A DNA stretch of 64,000 nucleotides from Strigops habroptila (GCF_004027225.2 NC_044282.2:58360397-58424396); one strand, 5' to 3'. Counted from the stretch's first letter, positions 22,901 through 36,400 are shown. Notes: generated from the letters alone by a model not told the origin. A program made the numbers and translations.

Positions 22901-25120
22901 CTTTTCTTCTCAAATTCCTCTTAAATAAGCAGTCTTTTTCTAATTACATTTTCCCCTTTGATCCTAGTTTAGTTTCTATTCTATACAAACCCTGATATTT
23001 CTGATAGCGTTCCCTGGGCAATCTCGTACCTATATGGTATTACTGATACAGCAGGAGTGAACGTCATTGCAACCCAAAACACCCTGTCATTTTCCAGTTC
23101 ATACTATTTGTATTTACTTTACCATATCCAGTCGCTTGACATCATTATTCTACTTTAGCCTTCATTCCTCTGCCTAGTTCCAGCTGAACATAAGCAGGTT
23201 CTCATCTTATGTGCCACTAGTTTGCATACCAGAGCAACAGAGTAACTTGTTTCACATTTCTCCTTTGTGTATGTAAAGGGAATCATAAAAGTTTCCTTTT
23301 AAGGACTTAGCTACCATGAGTCCTCTTCATCTTGCAGGCCTGCTTGATAGAAATTTGAATTATTAGAGGTGTTTTGTTATCAACAAAGCCTTTATGGATT
23401 TATGCCCTGATTTTTCAATAATCGAATTCAGAATTTTTCCATTGATCAAACCAGGCCAATGATTCAAATGCTCCTTTATTTGCCTTTTTTAGGCAGAAGT
23501 TCCATACTCATCTTCCCAAAGCCCTAAATCACTTCTTCTGTGAGGTGACTAACTTCATGAAGCTGGTTATTCATGGTTGAAAGATTTGCTTAATTAGTTC
23601 CTTAAATATCAGTGGTGAATTTCATCAGACTTGACTACACCTCTGCTATCTCACTGCTCTCTTTAATCTTGCAGATGGATTTGTCCTGTCTTCTATTGCA
23701 GTGAAGATAATTTACATAGAGATTTATTACATTTTCCTTGTGTATGTCTAGGTGTTTAAATTTCATTACCTGGGTCATCCCCATATCTGTGTAGCTTTGC
23801 AAGAGAAATAGAAAAAAACTTTTACATTGTGACATTCTCATATGACAGATTTGCAGATTACAGTCTCATAGACTTTTGCCTTGTTTCTCCTTTGCTCTGT
23901 GGAAAGCAAACACTTTGGGTCAGTGAAGTACCACTCCCACAGAGGCAGAAAGTGTTTACCAGGAAACCTTCTGTTTGCCAAAGTAATTTTTCTTTAATAG
24001 TCCGTGTTGTACAACCAAGGCATTTTTTCATCTGCTCCAAGAATACTTTTAGCGCCAAGCAACAAATCACAAGCTCTGTTCTTCTTATCAAATAAACAAG
24101 TTAATGTGTATTTAACTTAAAAGAACGTCATCATCTGAAAGCCTGAGTTTAAAAGCAAATTACGACTCCTTTCCTTGATTTTCCTTCCTAATCTTTTTCT
24201 TTCTTTCTCTTACTCCTGTGTGAAAAGCCTGAGCATACACAGGGAAAACCATGCATAGTGGCAACAATATTGGTCAAATGTGTGGACCAGGGTGAGGTTC
24301 AGGTAGTCTGAAGGGAGGTTCACTGGATGACTCCAGCTTCCCAGTTCTTTGTTCAGTCACCTCTCATGTTACAACCTCTCTCTTTGGTCGGTTTGCTCTT
24401 GCATATTTAGTCAGGCATAAACTGTTCAAGCAAGAGATACAAAACATAAAGCGATTATTTACTGCAAAGGTGGCTGTGGTCTGGCAAGCTTTGAGGCTAA
24501 TAGCCTCATGACTGTGCAGAATCTTTGCTGGCGAGGTAGGCACTGAGGGGGTCGGTTGGCCTGCCCACCTGCTTGGATTGTATCCCCAGTGGAGCTGACA
24601 TGGACCAATGTCCACCAGCCCTGTGGACGCCGATGGTTCTGATGACTCACCCAAGAGCCTGGTGATTCCCAATTAGCTCCTGACCTTTTTTTTTAGGACT
24701 TTATGCATTTCCATATTGATATTTTCCTTTCTGAATCACTGAGCTATTAACAAACTAAACTCAACAGTACTTCCTCTCACTCTGTTTTTACTTTGCTGTC
24801 TTTCTACAAACTTTCTCTGCTTGTTACCTGCAGTAGGAGTCAAGGGTAGGCAGTTGGGACATGGATATAGGGAACAGAGTCAGCAGAACCTTGGCTCGCA
24901 GCTGGAGGGAGCTCACAGCTGGGATTGCAGAGCAACAGGATTACAATCATTCACAGTGTGAAATTCAAAGCTCAAATTATTTGCGTATATATTTGTATGT
25001 GTACTTCTCTACTGCAAGCCTGCAGAGCGATTTTGATTCAGTGACGTCCAGTGGCAATAATTTTGACAGATGAATGAAACTTTATACATTGGTTTGCTCT
25101 TGCTGTCACCTCCATGTTTG
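19993..25120. other. Intergenic, no confirmed gene
   Basis: Long AT-rich stretch. Two things stand out weakly: a CAP-exon-like reading on the minus strand near 22560-22690, and a stretch at about 24360-24680 with higher G+C that is open on both strands. Neither can be called a gene from the sequence alone. Confidence 0.5.
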
Positions 25121-26165
25121 CAGCAGGAGCAGTTCATTGGTGAGAGTGAGGATGCTCAGCTGACTGTCCAAGCTGTGCATCAAGTTAGACATGCAAGGAG
25201 AGTTAAGCCAGCTGAAGCCTCTTGTGAAGTGGAGGATTTCGCTGATTTGGTAAACCTATATAGCCCAAAGATTGTTTTAAGATCTGCCTTTTATTTCGCT
25301 CTTGTTTAAATCAGCAGGGCAGATGAAAAGGGTATTCATCTTACCTGTACATAACATACCTAGTGAGCCATCCAGATTCCAACTGCACAGAGAGGTTTCT
25401 TTGCAGGGCACCATGGAGCAGCAAACCAGAGATCCTTCCCTGACCCCGTCCCATGGAGGGCCCTATCCAGTGCACAGCAAACTGCGATATATGCTTCAGT
25501 TCGATGTAGTAGATCCCCCAGAATGGCTTAGGGGACCACTTCCAGTCTAAGTGGAGATTTTGCACTAACCATTAATTGTAGCATAGGTGGGATGCTAACC
25601 CTGGGCAGCTGGCACAGAGAAGCACTTTGCAGGCGCAGCTTCCCTCCAGCCTACAGAAATGACCAAGCATGCATGGTAAAAACCAGGCCCAGCCTTTTAG
25701 CATGGAGAAAGTGGAGACCACCGAATGCACTGTTGAATATTCCCACTAATAAGCAGCTCCAGACAGTAGTTTTCCCAAGAGCATGGTATCCTGTTGCCCT
25801 CTGATGGATAGCAGCCATCCAACCCCTTCCCTGACAGAGGCGGGTGGCTATGGACACAGAGCAAACACAGCAATTTGCTAAGCACTCAGGCGGGCTAATC
25901 TGGGAATATGACTGCATGGGTGTCATGAAAGAGGCTTTCCCACCTCTCTGCAAGCCCAACCCTGCAAGTTTTTATGTGTTCAGCAGATTTGCTCAGGGTG
26001 TGATATCTGATTGCAGTTTCAAATCTACACACATATGACATGCAGATAGAAAGGCTTTATACTGACACAGATTTATTATATTAACACAGTCCTGCTCCCA
26101 GCAGGGACAGCTGTATCACTATAGGATAGTTTTGTATCAATAAAACTGAAACTACAATCTTGGCC
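25121..26165 (+). other. Unidentified plus-strand exon-like patch ending in a poly(A) signal
   Basis: A strong acceptor (CACCTCCATGTTTGCAG) precedes an open stretch at 25121-25249 beginning QEQFIGESEDAQL and stopping at a GTAAAC donor-like site. A second open stretch at about 25403-25549 follows another acceptor (GGTTTCTTTGCAG). It contains MEQQTRDPSLTPSHGG and ends EWLRGPLPV before TAA. A third open frame covers 25844-26038. AATAAA lies at 26139-26144. I do not recognise any protein family, and parts are also open on the minus strand. It may be a lncRNA, an unknown short gene, or an old unrecognised transposon. Confidence 0.3.
26139..26144 (+). terminator. Candidate poly(A) signal AATAAA
   Basis: The canonical hexamer on the plus strand, within TATCAATAAAACTG, closes the unidentified exon-like patch. 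There is no independent evidence that it is used. Confidence 0.35.
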
Positions 26166-29100
26166 TGTGCTGCTTTAATTTTTCATGGGGTGATGACAGT
26201 GTCTCTAGGAGCCTGTGGAAATTTGTCATTTTAATTTGAAGTACCCTGCCTAGTATTCTTTCCTTATAGACTGTTTTTCTCTTTTTATTTTAAGGACAGA
26301 TAAACAAATGGTGAACAATGAAGAGTAACTTAGAATTTATTTTGAAATTACATGCTTAAATAAAAAAACAGAGTTATAAGAAACTTTGAAAAGTCCAGTT
26401 ACAGGATCCACAGACGTAAAACATGACAGACAGCTATTTATTTCCCTGAATTGGCTTTGCCTCTGTTGAATTCAGTCTCTGATGAATTGGCTCTGGGATT
26501 CAATTGTACCCCAGCCCCTCCCAAGAGATTAGCCTCTCAGAGTAAATAATGAAATCACATAAAATCAAACTTTAAACATAGTACTATGTATTAAGTAAGA
26601 AACAATGCAGCTCCAGTCATTCATGCATTGTAGTATGATCAACTGTATGATATTTTATCTGTGTAACCTTAAATAAATATGAGGAAAGAAAAGACATTTA
26701 AGATAATGTTCCTTCAGACACAAAATTGCAAATATCTGTGGGGTATGGGAGAATGGAAATCTCTGCCTGAAGACAAGCTCAGTGCCAGTGAAAACAGTCC
26801 TATCACGAAATATTTATTTTATTATTTTATCACTAATTAAAATTTTTTCTTCCTCTGTGGAAGTTGGCTGGATATTGTTAATACTACATGTTGTTTGTCG
26901 ATAATACACAGTTGTCTTATTCTATACAAACAATGATTGCTTTGTAGCTGGGTTGTATTTCTCATGAAAAACCTTGACTCATTTCTTTCCTCTGAATTTT
27001 CTTATCTATGATTTCTTGTTATATTATTATATAATATTATAAAAGCTGCACTGAATATGTGCTGCCTGCAGTTGTTGCTTATACTTATTTCTCTATTTAT
27101 AATGTCAAAGCTATTTGTTATGTATTAAAACACACAGACCCATTAGGATTAAATGGCACCTGCCTTCCTGTACTGCTACCTGAAGGTGAAGGGTCTGAAA
27201 ACTCTCCAAACCATCTCCCTCAGCATCGTGGCTACAGGGAAAGTTCTGCTGTAACTTCAAACTGGTCTTGAGTTTTGTCAGTCTTCAAGGAGAAGTCCTT
27301 AGAGCCCTGAGGTTTCAGGTTGCCTATCCAGGCGCAAAAGTTTGGTGTAAATATCAGGTGATGTAACTAAGAACTGATCTGTGCTCTGCAGTTTCTTTTG
27401 GTTTACCAGCAACGAATTGTATGTACTTGCGTTTGAGGAAAAAGCTCATTTTTAGTGTCACCGAAACTTGTTTCAATTGTTCAGTTTTCCACCAGAGGGC
27501 ACTCGTATATTTTTAATGAAGGCAAGTTTCCGAACAAGGCTGGGCACGTTTGCATAGCTTGGCATGAACGCTACAATTCCAGCTCTGACATGGCAAGCAG
27601 AAAAATGCAGGGTCGGATTCACCTCTTCGCACATCTGCCAACACTATGCATCATTTGGCACCCTCCACTGCTAGCTGTTCATGCACAACGAATCTTCAGG
27701 ATGCCAGATGTGTCAGGCTTACACACGTAAAATAAATAATCAGTTCATACATAGTCTCTGATGTGGCCAGGATATGACCGGGGTTAATGTGGCATTGAAG
27801 GGATAGGTGTCTTCCTCCTGAGGAGGAATGAGGTCTCCTGTGTCACCAGGTTTGGTACTAGATTTCAGCATTTTCAATGGGATATTCCATCCCCTGCACT
27901 GTCCAGTGATTTTCTCTTAGTTCATAGATATATACATTGTTATTAAAATTAAATTACTTTGAGAGTTGATACAGCTTGGATTGATTCTGTAACTTTGATG
28001 CTCGAGAATTTATATTAATATACAATAAAACCCCCAAATATCTGCAGTCAGATCTATAGAGACTGAAGAAGGTGTTCGTTTAGCTGGGCTCCGTCCCTAT
28101 CAAGAGTCATATAGGCCTTTTTGAGCCTTTTTCGCTTTTTTACTTGTTTTTAGAATTATATTACGATAATTAAGGTAATATACTTGAATGAATAAAAATC
28201 TAGCTAGTTTGGTTTTTTTATGGCAAAAGAGAAAGAATAGTTTTTAGGGCAACCACATGAAGAAGCCAAAGCTTTCTGAAGAAAAATGCTAGAGAAAAGT
28301 TGATGTTTGTTTTATCTACGCATACAAGACTAAACCACATTTCTTAACGGGCTCTGTCAAGGCTGAATTACAACCTAAGGATTTATTAAAATTAGTATTA
28401 TTCTTTAGTTACTGAAATATTTGGCAAAGACAGTTTAAGGAAGAAATAAACTCCACTGGTAATTTGTCCAAAATACGTATGAAGAGAGTAATCAGAGATT
28501 GAAATTATGACACACCAAATGGTTTCCATGTTCTGGCACCATTTCAAAAGTGACAGATTCTCACAGCAGCTCTTAAACTGAACAGGTAAATACTTTTCCC
28601 TTCCTCTAAAACGAGTGAGAAGGAAGAGAGTAAAATCAGTCTGTCACACTCAGCTCTACACCAAGGAAGCATATATGTTAACCTGAGTGCAGTTAAGACA
28701 ACAAGGGAGAGCCAGGCTGAGCTAACACAGATATATGTGTGCATTTAATCATTTTTTTCAGTCCTTTCTTCTCAGTTGTGTTTTTCCTACGGACACCTTT
28801 GGCATCTTTTTTCTGTCAGAGTTTTTTTCCAGCTAGTTATAGCTCTGCAAGAGGTGCTTACAAAATCACTGGTCTTCACTAGACCTACAGGTGTCAAGTG
28901 GCTGTTACCTTCCAGTCTAGTAAGGATTACAGAAAACCACAGAGAGAAGCCAGGCAGCTTCTTATTACAAATATAGTTTATAATAATGTGACTTCCTTGA
29001 CTACACTGTTCTGTGATGACATCTCTACACCTTTCTACCTCCTGTGCTCCAGCTAATGCATCAAGTGTTGTCTGTTCAGGGCAAAACTCATGATCTGTGA

Positions 29101-30895
29101 TGTAATCAAAGGGAGATCAAGAATATGGGGTCCCCTACGAAGCTGTGATGTTGCTCTTGAGGAGCAGATGAATGACCTCTGTTTTTTCAGGATCCTAATA
29201 TGGGGAATCTCTAGCTAGTTCATCTAATGGGACCAGTCACTTCACTTCTCTGAAGTGTTTTGTGACTTATGTAAATGTGCTTCTTAAACTTCTTTTGACC
29301 CTGTGCAGAAAATCTCTGAGTGTTTAAATACCTTGCCGGTATCTCCACTATTCAGTCTCTTGTTTTTTAGCCAAAACCCTTAGGCTTTGCAGATCTCCCA
29401 CCTCCTAGCCCCTCCCCAGCCAAGCCTGCTGTCATTAAAGTTAGGCAAGTTAGCCTCGTTACAGTTAGCCTCCACACTTGAGGGGTTTGAGCCTCACAGT
29501 TTGCAGATGATGATGAAGACCTGTCCCTGCAAGTGTATGAGCCAGACTGCAGGGGTGGGATTCATCTCATCCAGCTCTAGACGCTCGGGGTCTACTTCAG
29601 AGACTCTCCTTATGCTGCCTTTAGAGGTGATGGAGGTACTTCAGATCTGCATTTCATCTCCTCTTCTTGTGGCAGGTGTCTAAGATAGGTTGGATGAGCA
29701 GCTAAGTAAGTGACTGCCTTGACATCACCAAGACATTAAAACAACAGTACTATACGGCTCAAGTAATTCATTATTCTGTATCTCTTTGAGGGCAAGGTTG
29801 AGGAAAACCGTTGTTTTGGGAAGAGATGTAAGGTGGAGCTGTAAGGATATAAATGCTATCTCTATAGTACTATGTGTCTAGAATAACTTTTTGGGTCTAA
29901 AGGCCAACTGATCAGTATAACTGAACTCTACCCCTTGAACCATTGTGTGTTCCAAGCTGCTGGTAATGAAAGGCCTCTAGCATTACTAGATTCTCAGCCA
30001 TGTCAAGGCTTTTCTGGAGGGTAATGCTAGTTGGTCTAAGCTAATATAGTGTCAAGGACTAAGATTATAGAGGTGCATAAAATCATCTCAGTGCTCAAGC
30101 CTGTGTAACCTATCAATATAGGCAGATATGGAAAAGAGAGTAGGTGGAAAGGGTGTGGAGGAAGATCTAGAAAAAGGTCTAAAGCTAAGAATAGATTCTG
30201 GTCATGCCATGGAGACAGCATTTACTCTTCCTACTGTAGAATGTTATTAGTTGAGAAACAGCGTGTACGTATGCTCCAGAATACACAGGGAGTGCGTTAG
30301 ACTGCAATGGACACATGTAAGGAAGGCCTGTCTGGATGAGCTAGTTCATGGTTATTTGAAACAGCAGTGCAAAGTTGCCAGGAGGAAAACCTACTCCCAG
30401 CTGATTCATCTTCTTATTGGTGTGTTACCTTTGGAGTCTGCTTGATGGTGTCTCTGTACAGTCTGTGGGAGTGATTAAAATGTGATATATTTCCTCTGTG
30501 AGAAGCAATGCAAAATTGCACCTCTGCACTTCTCCAGCTGCTTTGCTAATAGCAATTACCATCATAGCTCTGGTCTGCACATATGACACCCATTCCCGCC
30601 CTAGATCTGAGGGCTATTTTTAGGGTACAGTGCAGTTGTTGACATGTTTCCCAGTTGCACAGTTACACAACACCTGCTCATGAGGATGGACAATACTACA
30701 CATACCATATGTACTCTGTATACATGGAATATCCAGGCATGCTGCACAACTGCTACTTTGTCTTCAAAACAAGCATGTTGCTTCCAAAGAAGTGAGCTCA
30801 TACACTCGCTCATCTGCGTGGTGTCTCATGTGACCAATGATGGAAACAGTGGCATGAAAAACATTTGAATTTCATACAGAGCAATACACATCATA
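26166..30895. other. Intergenic, no gene supported
   Basis: AT-rich with scattered short open frames. A moderately G+C-richer piece at about 29380-29690 is open on plus for 98 codons but has no recognisable motif. No named repeat was recognised. Confidence 0.5.
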
Positions 30896-30972
30896 CAGTC
30901 ACAGAATGGTTTGGGTTGGAAGGGACCTTTAAAGATCGTCCAGTTCCAACTCCCTGCCACAGGCAAGGACAT
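30896..30972 (-). mobile_element. Short CR1 3' end fragment
   Basis: The plus strand reads CACAGAATGGTTTGGGTTGG and then GTTCCAACTCCCTGCCACAG, the reverse complement of the CR1 3' UTR and tail. It lies just upstream of the solo LTR. Confidence 0.85.
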
Positions 30973-30999
30973 CATGAGGGATGGCAAAGTATTTATGGT

Positions 31000-31613
31000 T
31001 GTTGTGGTTTAGCCCTGGTAGGGGTCTAAGCCCCACACAGCTGCTCACTTACCTTCCCCCCACACCCCACACCCCCCCCCGCCTTAGTGGATGGGGAAGA
31101 GAATCAGAAAAGTAAAAGTGCAAAAACTCATGGATTGAGATAAAGACAGTTTAATAGGCAAAGTAAAATCTGCAAGCGCAAATAAAGCAAAACAAGGAAT
31201 TAATTCACTACTTCCCATTGGCAGACAGGTTTTCAGCCATGTCCTGGAAAGCAGGACTCCATCACATGTAACAGTTACTTGGGAAGACAAACGCCATAGC
31301 TCCAGATGTCCATCCTTTCCTCCTTCTTTCCCACAGCTTTTTTTGTTGAGCATGACACCATATGGTGTGGGATATCCCTTTGGTCAGCTGGGGTCAGCTC
31401 TCCCAGATGTCTCACCTTTAAACTTCTTGTGCATCTCCAGCCTACTCACTGGTGGAGCAGTGTGAGAAGGAGAGAAGATGCTGTGTAAGCACTGCTCAAC
31501 AATAGCTAACACTCCTCTGTGTTATCAACACTGTTTTGGTCACAAATCCAAACCATAACACCATACGAGCTACCACGAAGACAATTAATTCTATCCCAGC
31601 CAAAACCAATATA
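31000..31613 (-). mobile_element. Solo LTR of an avian ERVL-type endogenous retrovirus
   Basis: The plus strand begins TGTTGTGGTTTAGCCCTGG and ends near CTATCCCAGCCAAAACC. In minus orientation this matches the familiar avian ERVL LTR that opens GGTTTTGGCTGGGATAGA and has CTGACCCCAGCTGACC in the middle. It is flanked by ATGGT at 30995-30999 and ATGGC at 31614-31618, a near-perfect 5-bp target duplication as expected for ERVL. No internal gag, pol or env is present between the ends, so this is a solo LTR. It carries many substitutions, including a lost terminal TG. Confidence 0.82.
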
Positions 31614-31949
31614 ATGGCAAACAGCTTCACTGACTGCAAAGATGAAGACCCATAGCAATTTCTTTTAGCTGTCTAAACCTCATTTTTCTGTAGATCCTGT
31701 AGACTACCTACCAGCCCTATGAGTAGGTAGTTGCCAACCCAGAGTAGAACATAACACCTCTGTTTGAGAAAAAAAATTGAGTTTCTTATGATTTGTTCCA
31801 CAAAATTACCAATTTCTCTCCCTTCCACCCATTAAAGACTGGTAATCCTGATGTTTTAACAGGTAAACTCGTTTGCTTTAGTTGACCCAGGAGCTGTGCG
31901 GTACCTCTTGGTTAACAGGTGTCTTCAGTGCAATCTTGTTATGCTAAGC

Positions 31950-33426
31950 CACTGTCTATCATATTTGAAAAATCATGGCAGTCAGGTGAAGTGCCCGATG
32001 ACTGGAAAAAGGGTAATATCACCCCCTTTTTCAAGAAGGAGAAGGTGGAAGACTCAGAGAACTACTGACCAGTCAGTCTCACCTCTGCGCCTGCTAAAAT
32101 CTTGGAGCAGATTTTCCTGGAAAGCATGCTAAAAGGCACATGAAAAACAATGAGGTGGCTGGTGACAGCCAACATGGCTTCACTAAGGGGAAATCCTGCC
32201 TGACCAATTTGGTGGCCTTCTATGATGGAGCCACGGAACCGATGGACATGGCAGAGCAGTTGACGTCATCTACCTGGACTTGTGCAAAGCGTTCAACACT
32301 GTCCCACATGACATCCTTGTCTCTAAATTGGAGACACACCAATTTGATAGATGGACTGCTCAGTGGATAAAGAACTGGCTGGATGGCTGCATGCAAAAAG
32401 TTATGGTCAACGGCTCAATGTCCAGTTGGAAAAGAGTAACGAATGGCGTCCCTCAGCGCTCGATGTTGGGACTGATCTTGTTCAACATCTTTGTTGGCAA
32501 CATGGACAGTGGGATTGAGTGTGCCCTCAGCAAGTTTGCCTACAACACCAGGCTGTGTGGTTTGGTTGATATGCTGGAGGGAAGGGATGCCATCCAGAGG
32601 GACCTGGACACACTTGTGAGGTGGGCCGATGCCAAACTTATGAAGTTCAACCAATCCAAGTGCAAGGTCCTACACCTGGGTCGGGGCAATCCCAGGCACA
32701 GCTACAGGTTGGGCAGAGAAGAGGTTCAGAGCAGCCCCGCGGAGAAGGACTTGGGGGCGTTGGTTGACAAAAAGCTTAAGATGAGCCGACAGTGTGCACT
32801 TGCAGCCCAGAAAGTCAACCGTATCCTGGGCTGCATCAAAAGAAGTGTGACCAGCAGGTCAAAGGAGGTGATCCTGCCCCTCTACTCTGCTCTCGTGAGA
32901 CCTCACTTGGAGTACTGCATACAGTTCTGGTGTCCTCAATATAAAAAGGACGTGGAACTGTTGGAACAAGTCCAGAGGAGGGCCACAAGGATGTTACAGG
33001 GGCTGGAGCACCTCCCCTATGAAGACAGGCTGAGAAAGTTGGAGTTGTTCCGCCTGGAGAAGAAAAGGCTTCATAGCAGCCTTCCAGTATCTGAAGGGGG
33101 CCTATAAAGATGCTGGGGAGGGACTCTTCCTTAGGGACTCTAGTGGTAGGACAAGGGGTAATGGGTTCGAGCTTAAACAGGGGACATTTAGATTAGATAT
33201 AAGGAAGAAGTTCTTTACTGTGAGGGTGGTGAGGCACTGGAATGGGTTGCCCAAGGAAGCTGTGAATGCTCCATCCCTGGCGGTGTTCAAGGTCAGGCTG
33301 GACAGAGCCTTGGGCAACATGGTTTAGTGCAAGGTGTCCCTGCCCATGGCAGGGGGGTTGGAACTAGATGATCTTAAGGTCCTTTCCAACCCTAACTATT
33401 CTATGATTCAGTGATTCTATGATTAA
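31950..33426 (+). mobile_element. CR1 LINE, ORF2 C-terminal two thirds plus 3' end, defective
   Basis: Begins inside the reverse transcriptase ([16 protein letters not shown] equivalent at about 31952) and runs to the CR1 tail TTCTATGATTCAGTGATTC at 33400-33425. The longest open stretch is 32280-33107, carrying [17 protein letters not shown] and [18 protein letters not shown]. Frameshifts separate it from the upstream part. The catalytic FADD box reads FAYNTRLCG, so both aspartates are gone and the enzyme is dead. It is the longest CR1 copy in the window. Confidence 0.95.
32280..33107 (+). pseudogene. CR1 reverse transcriptase remnant (275 codons)
   Basis: Open reading frame inside the CR1 copy covering the RT palm/thumb and C-terminal region. 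The A-motif aspartate is replaced (KAFNTVPHD for KAFDTVPHD) and the YxDD-type box is FAYN. It has no functional N-terminal endonuclease or RT start, so it is a relic and not a host gene. Confidence 0.9.
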
Positions 33427-36400
33427 GTGGTACTGGGTGAGCAGGCTGGCAGTTATGGCTCATTAAGAGATGGATTAACCTGAATGGCCTTTTTATGTGT
33501 TGTTAGTTCCTTAAATGCAGCAAAAAGGTATCCTACGTATTGTGTATCACCTCCTGGTAGTATGAGCCTCCTGCTACCACCCACTAACAGCAAACCAGGT
33601 TGATGTTGCAATTCAGAAAGGGAACAAAGACAGCTTGGGCTCAAGGGAGGTGCTTTATGCAGAAGATGAGATCAGGCTCAGACATCGACCTGCTTGGGGC
33701 GATGTATTATTAAATGCTATCTACTGATATGCTAGTTTTGTAGAAGCTGATTAATGACATCCTACTTTATTATTCCTGATCTTTTATCTTCACTTTGTTT
33801 CACAGATGTAGCTGGCAGTACACGGCACTAACCAAAGACCCGTGGCACTCATTAGATGATGTCTGCTCCTCACAAGTGCCATCAGGCATGCAATTCCTAT
33901 TCACAATTTTGCTAACAATGCTGGTTAACACATTGCTGTGTTGCTGTTCAAGCAGCCTAAACAACATGGCCTTGTCAGTCTCAAACTAACTTACCTTTTA
34001 CTTATCATTTTCTTTGACACAATCCTCTGGTAATCTGAGAGATAAATACCTGACAGACTCTGCAATGTATTCCCCCAGCACTAAAATCTTAGCAGTAACA
34101 CTGTAGAGGGGTTTCATCTAATGAGTGCTTCTTTTGACTTGTTTTCTATTTTTTTAGAGTGTTACAGCTGCAGCTCTTAAGGCACATTTAAAATAGAAAC
34201 AAATTCTTGTTTAATCATTTCCCATACCTCAGAAATTTTTCTGTCTTTATGTGAATGGGTGTTTAATGCTAGTAGTTCAAGACAGGTACAGGATACAGGC
34301 AAGTCAAACACATTCAGTTATATAAGGTCCTGTTTTGTATTAGCTTTGATGCTGTGACTAGAGAGGAGTCATTCTCTCTAAGAGAAAACTAAATAGAGGA
34401 ATAATTTTCTGCTGGGTTAGGGTGCTGATTTATCTGAGCAGGGGTTAATCAGGAACCAGGACACTTTAACTGAAGACAGCTAAAACTATCTTGGTAACTT
34501 CTTATGGCAACCAGATGTAGATTTGGTGAGAAGGGAGAAGAAGGTGTGGATTAAGGAAATGTAGCTCCTTTTTAGGCTGGCCTGTCTGATGGGAATGGTG
34601 AGAATCTACTGCATGACCAGTTGATCTCTCCTTCACCCCGAGGCTGTGCCTGATGTAAATCCAAGATCGTGGGATTCCCTGCATCTTGCGTGGTGGTAAG
34701 TGTCCCCAGAATGAAGAGTGGCACATAGGTGGAAGTAAATGGAGGATTATAAACAGCCTGGGGATACCAAGTGAATTATTTCAATGAAGCACCTTAAGTA
34801 CGCATAGATGGACCATCCCGACGTTTCCCCTTGTTTTCCTTAACAGCTGAGGACTGTCGGATTAAATGCACTGATTTGTACAGTGCTCATGATTTCTTGA
34901 AGCAGCAGGACTGCATTCTTAAATAAATAAGAACTGCTGTGTCCCTCTCACTGATCTGCATTACAGACTGAATTAACAGTAGATAAGCTAGACCCTGCAC
35001 ATCTGTCACAAAGATGTTCTACTCCTGGGGAAGCTGAAGAACTCATGATGCTCAACATGCTTTGTGCATCCTCTATGTTGGAGACACACGCACTGGCATT
35101 CCCAGCGATCCCATTCTCCTATGAGAAGTGTTTATTCCCTCTTTTTGGCCACTGGGAGAGCCAAATTACATTTCCATAAAACTTAGATACTAAATGGCTT
35201 CCTTTTTGCTTAGGTGGCAGAAGGTATATGAAACATAAGGAGGAAGTTTGATGCACAGTAAAAGATTGTATTTTCCCTGAGTGATATTTACTAATCAAGG
35301 TCTGAGTGACAAAGCCTTGCTGAGCTCTGCATTGCCTAACAGTCAGAGAGGTCACAGAAGAATAGACAGGAAAATCTTCCTACCCAGTGATGACATCTGG
35401 TCTTATCATAGCCCAGTCCCAGGTAGACAAAGCTCAGCTGTTGAGGTACTCTCTTCCTCATACTGGGGATTTATTATCAGTTGTTTCTGCTGCATCAGTC
35501 AGGTGATTTTCCCGTCCTTAGCAGTTAGATGTTCAGACATGAAGACCTCAGCACTTTCAAAGGAAGTGCTGGGATGAGATTTTGCAAAAAGCTGGGGTGA
35601 GCTCAAATGTCACCTCCCATCAAACTGGGGGGATCTCCACCACAAGCAGCTCTTATCATAGAGGTGAGCCTGTTGGACCTCTTCCCACCCACGGCCCTGC
35701 CTTCCTTATCCTTTCTTTTTAATTCCTTTCCTTCACAGTACATCTACTTGATGATAGGGATTACAAGCCAATCACATCAACTTACTCTTTATGAGGAGGA
35801 ACTATGCTGGCTGAAGTGGGGAAACAGATGAAAGGAGACAAAAGGAGAGCTCAGCTATCTCTTCTAAATATACTCCTGGGATACAGCAGATTTCAAGCTG
35901 TCTAATAGTTTCCCACTGTTGCTGAAGGAGATTCTATTCCTTTCTGTATTTGCATGTTTCAGTACTGGCCAGACCGTGGGTATTTTTTTTGCCAGGTTAG
36001 GAAATGGAATCAACTCAGTAAGAAGGAGTCATAGTGGTGGCACTGGGAATGATCTTCCTTGCATAGGTGGTAACCTGTCTAAGCCATCCCATGCTTCCAT
36101 GGTGCTATCAGAGCAGCAGTAACAGCAAAACTTATGGAAAAATTGACAGAAATTGTTTGATACAGCACTGCTATTAAATAATAATTACAGTACACTAAAT
36201 GATAAGCTATGGCCAAAGCACACTATAGGCAGAGTAATAAATGTACTTACAGCAGTGGACAGTCCTTACCACTAACATTGAAAAGTAGGAGGTTTATTCT
36301 TAACATATTATGGAGAGTGCTGGTTTGTGGACAGGCTGATACCCAGATTAAAGGATCCCTATAGACAGCTCTGAGAGAAATACAGCTGCTTAAATCCAAA

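Noticed and set aside
24360-24680. G+C-richer stretch open on both strands, considered as an LTR
   Set aside because: No TG...CA ends, target duplication or match to a remembered avian LTR was found.
35919-36122. 67-codon plus-strand frame with a signal-peptide-like start (MLKEILFLSVFAC)
   Set aside because: No acceptor or donor places it in a gene, there is no known domain, and it is on the strand opposite to the CRISP genes.
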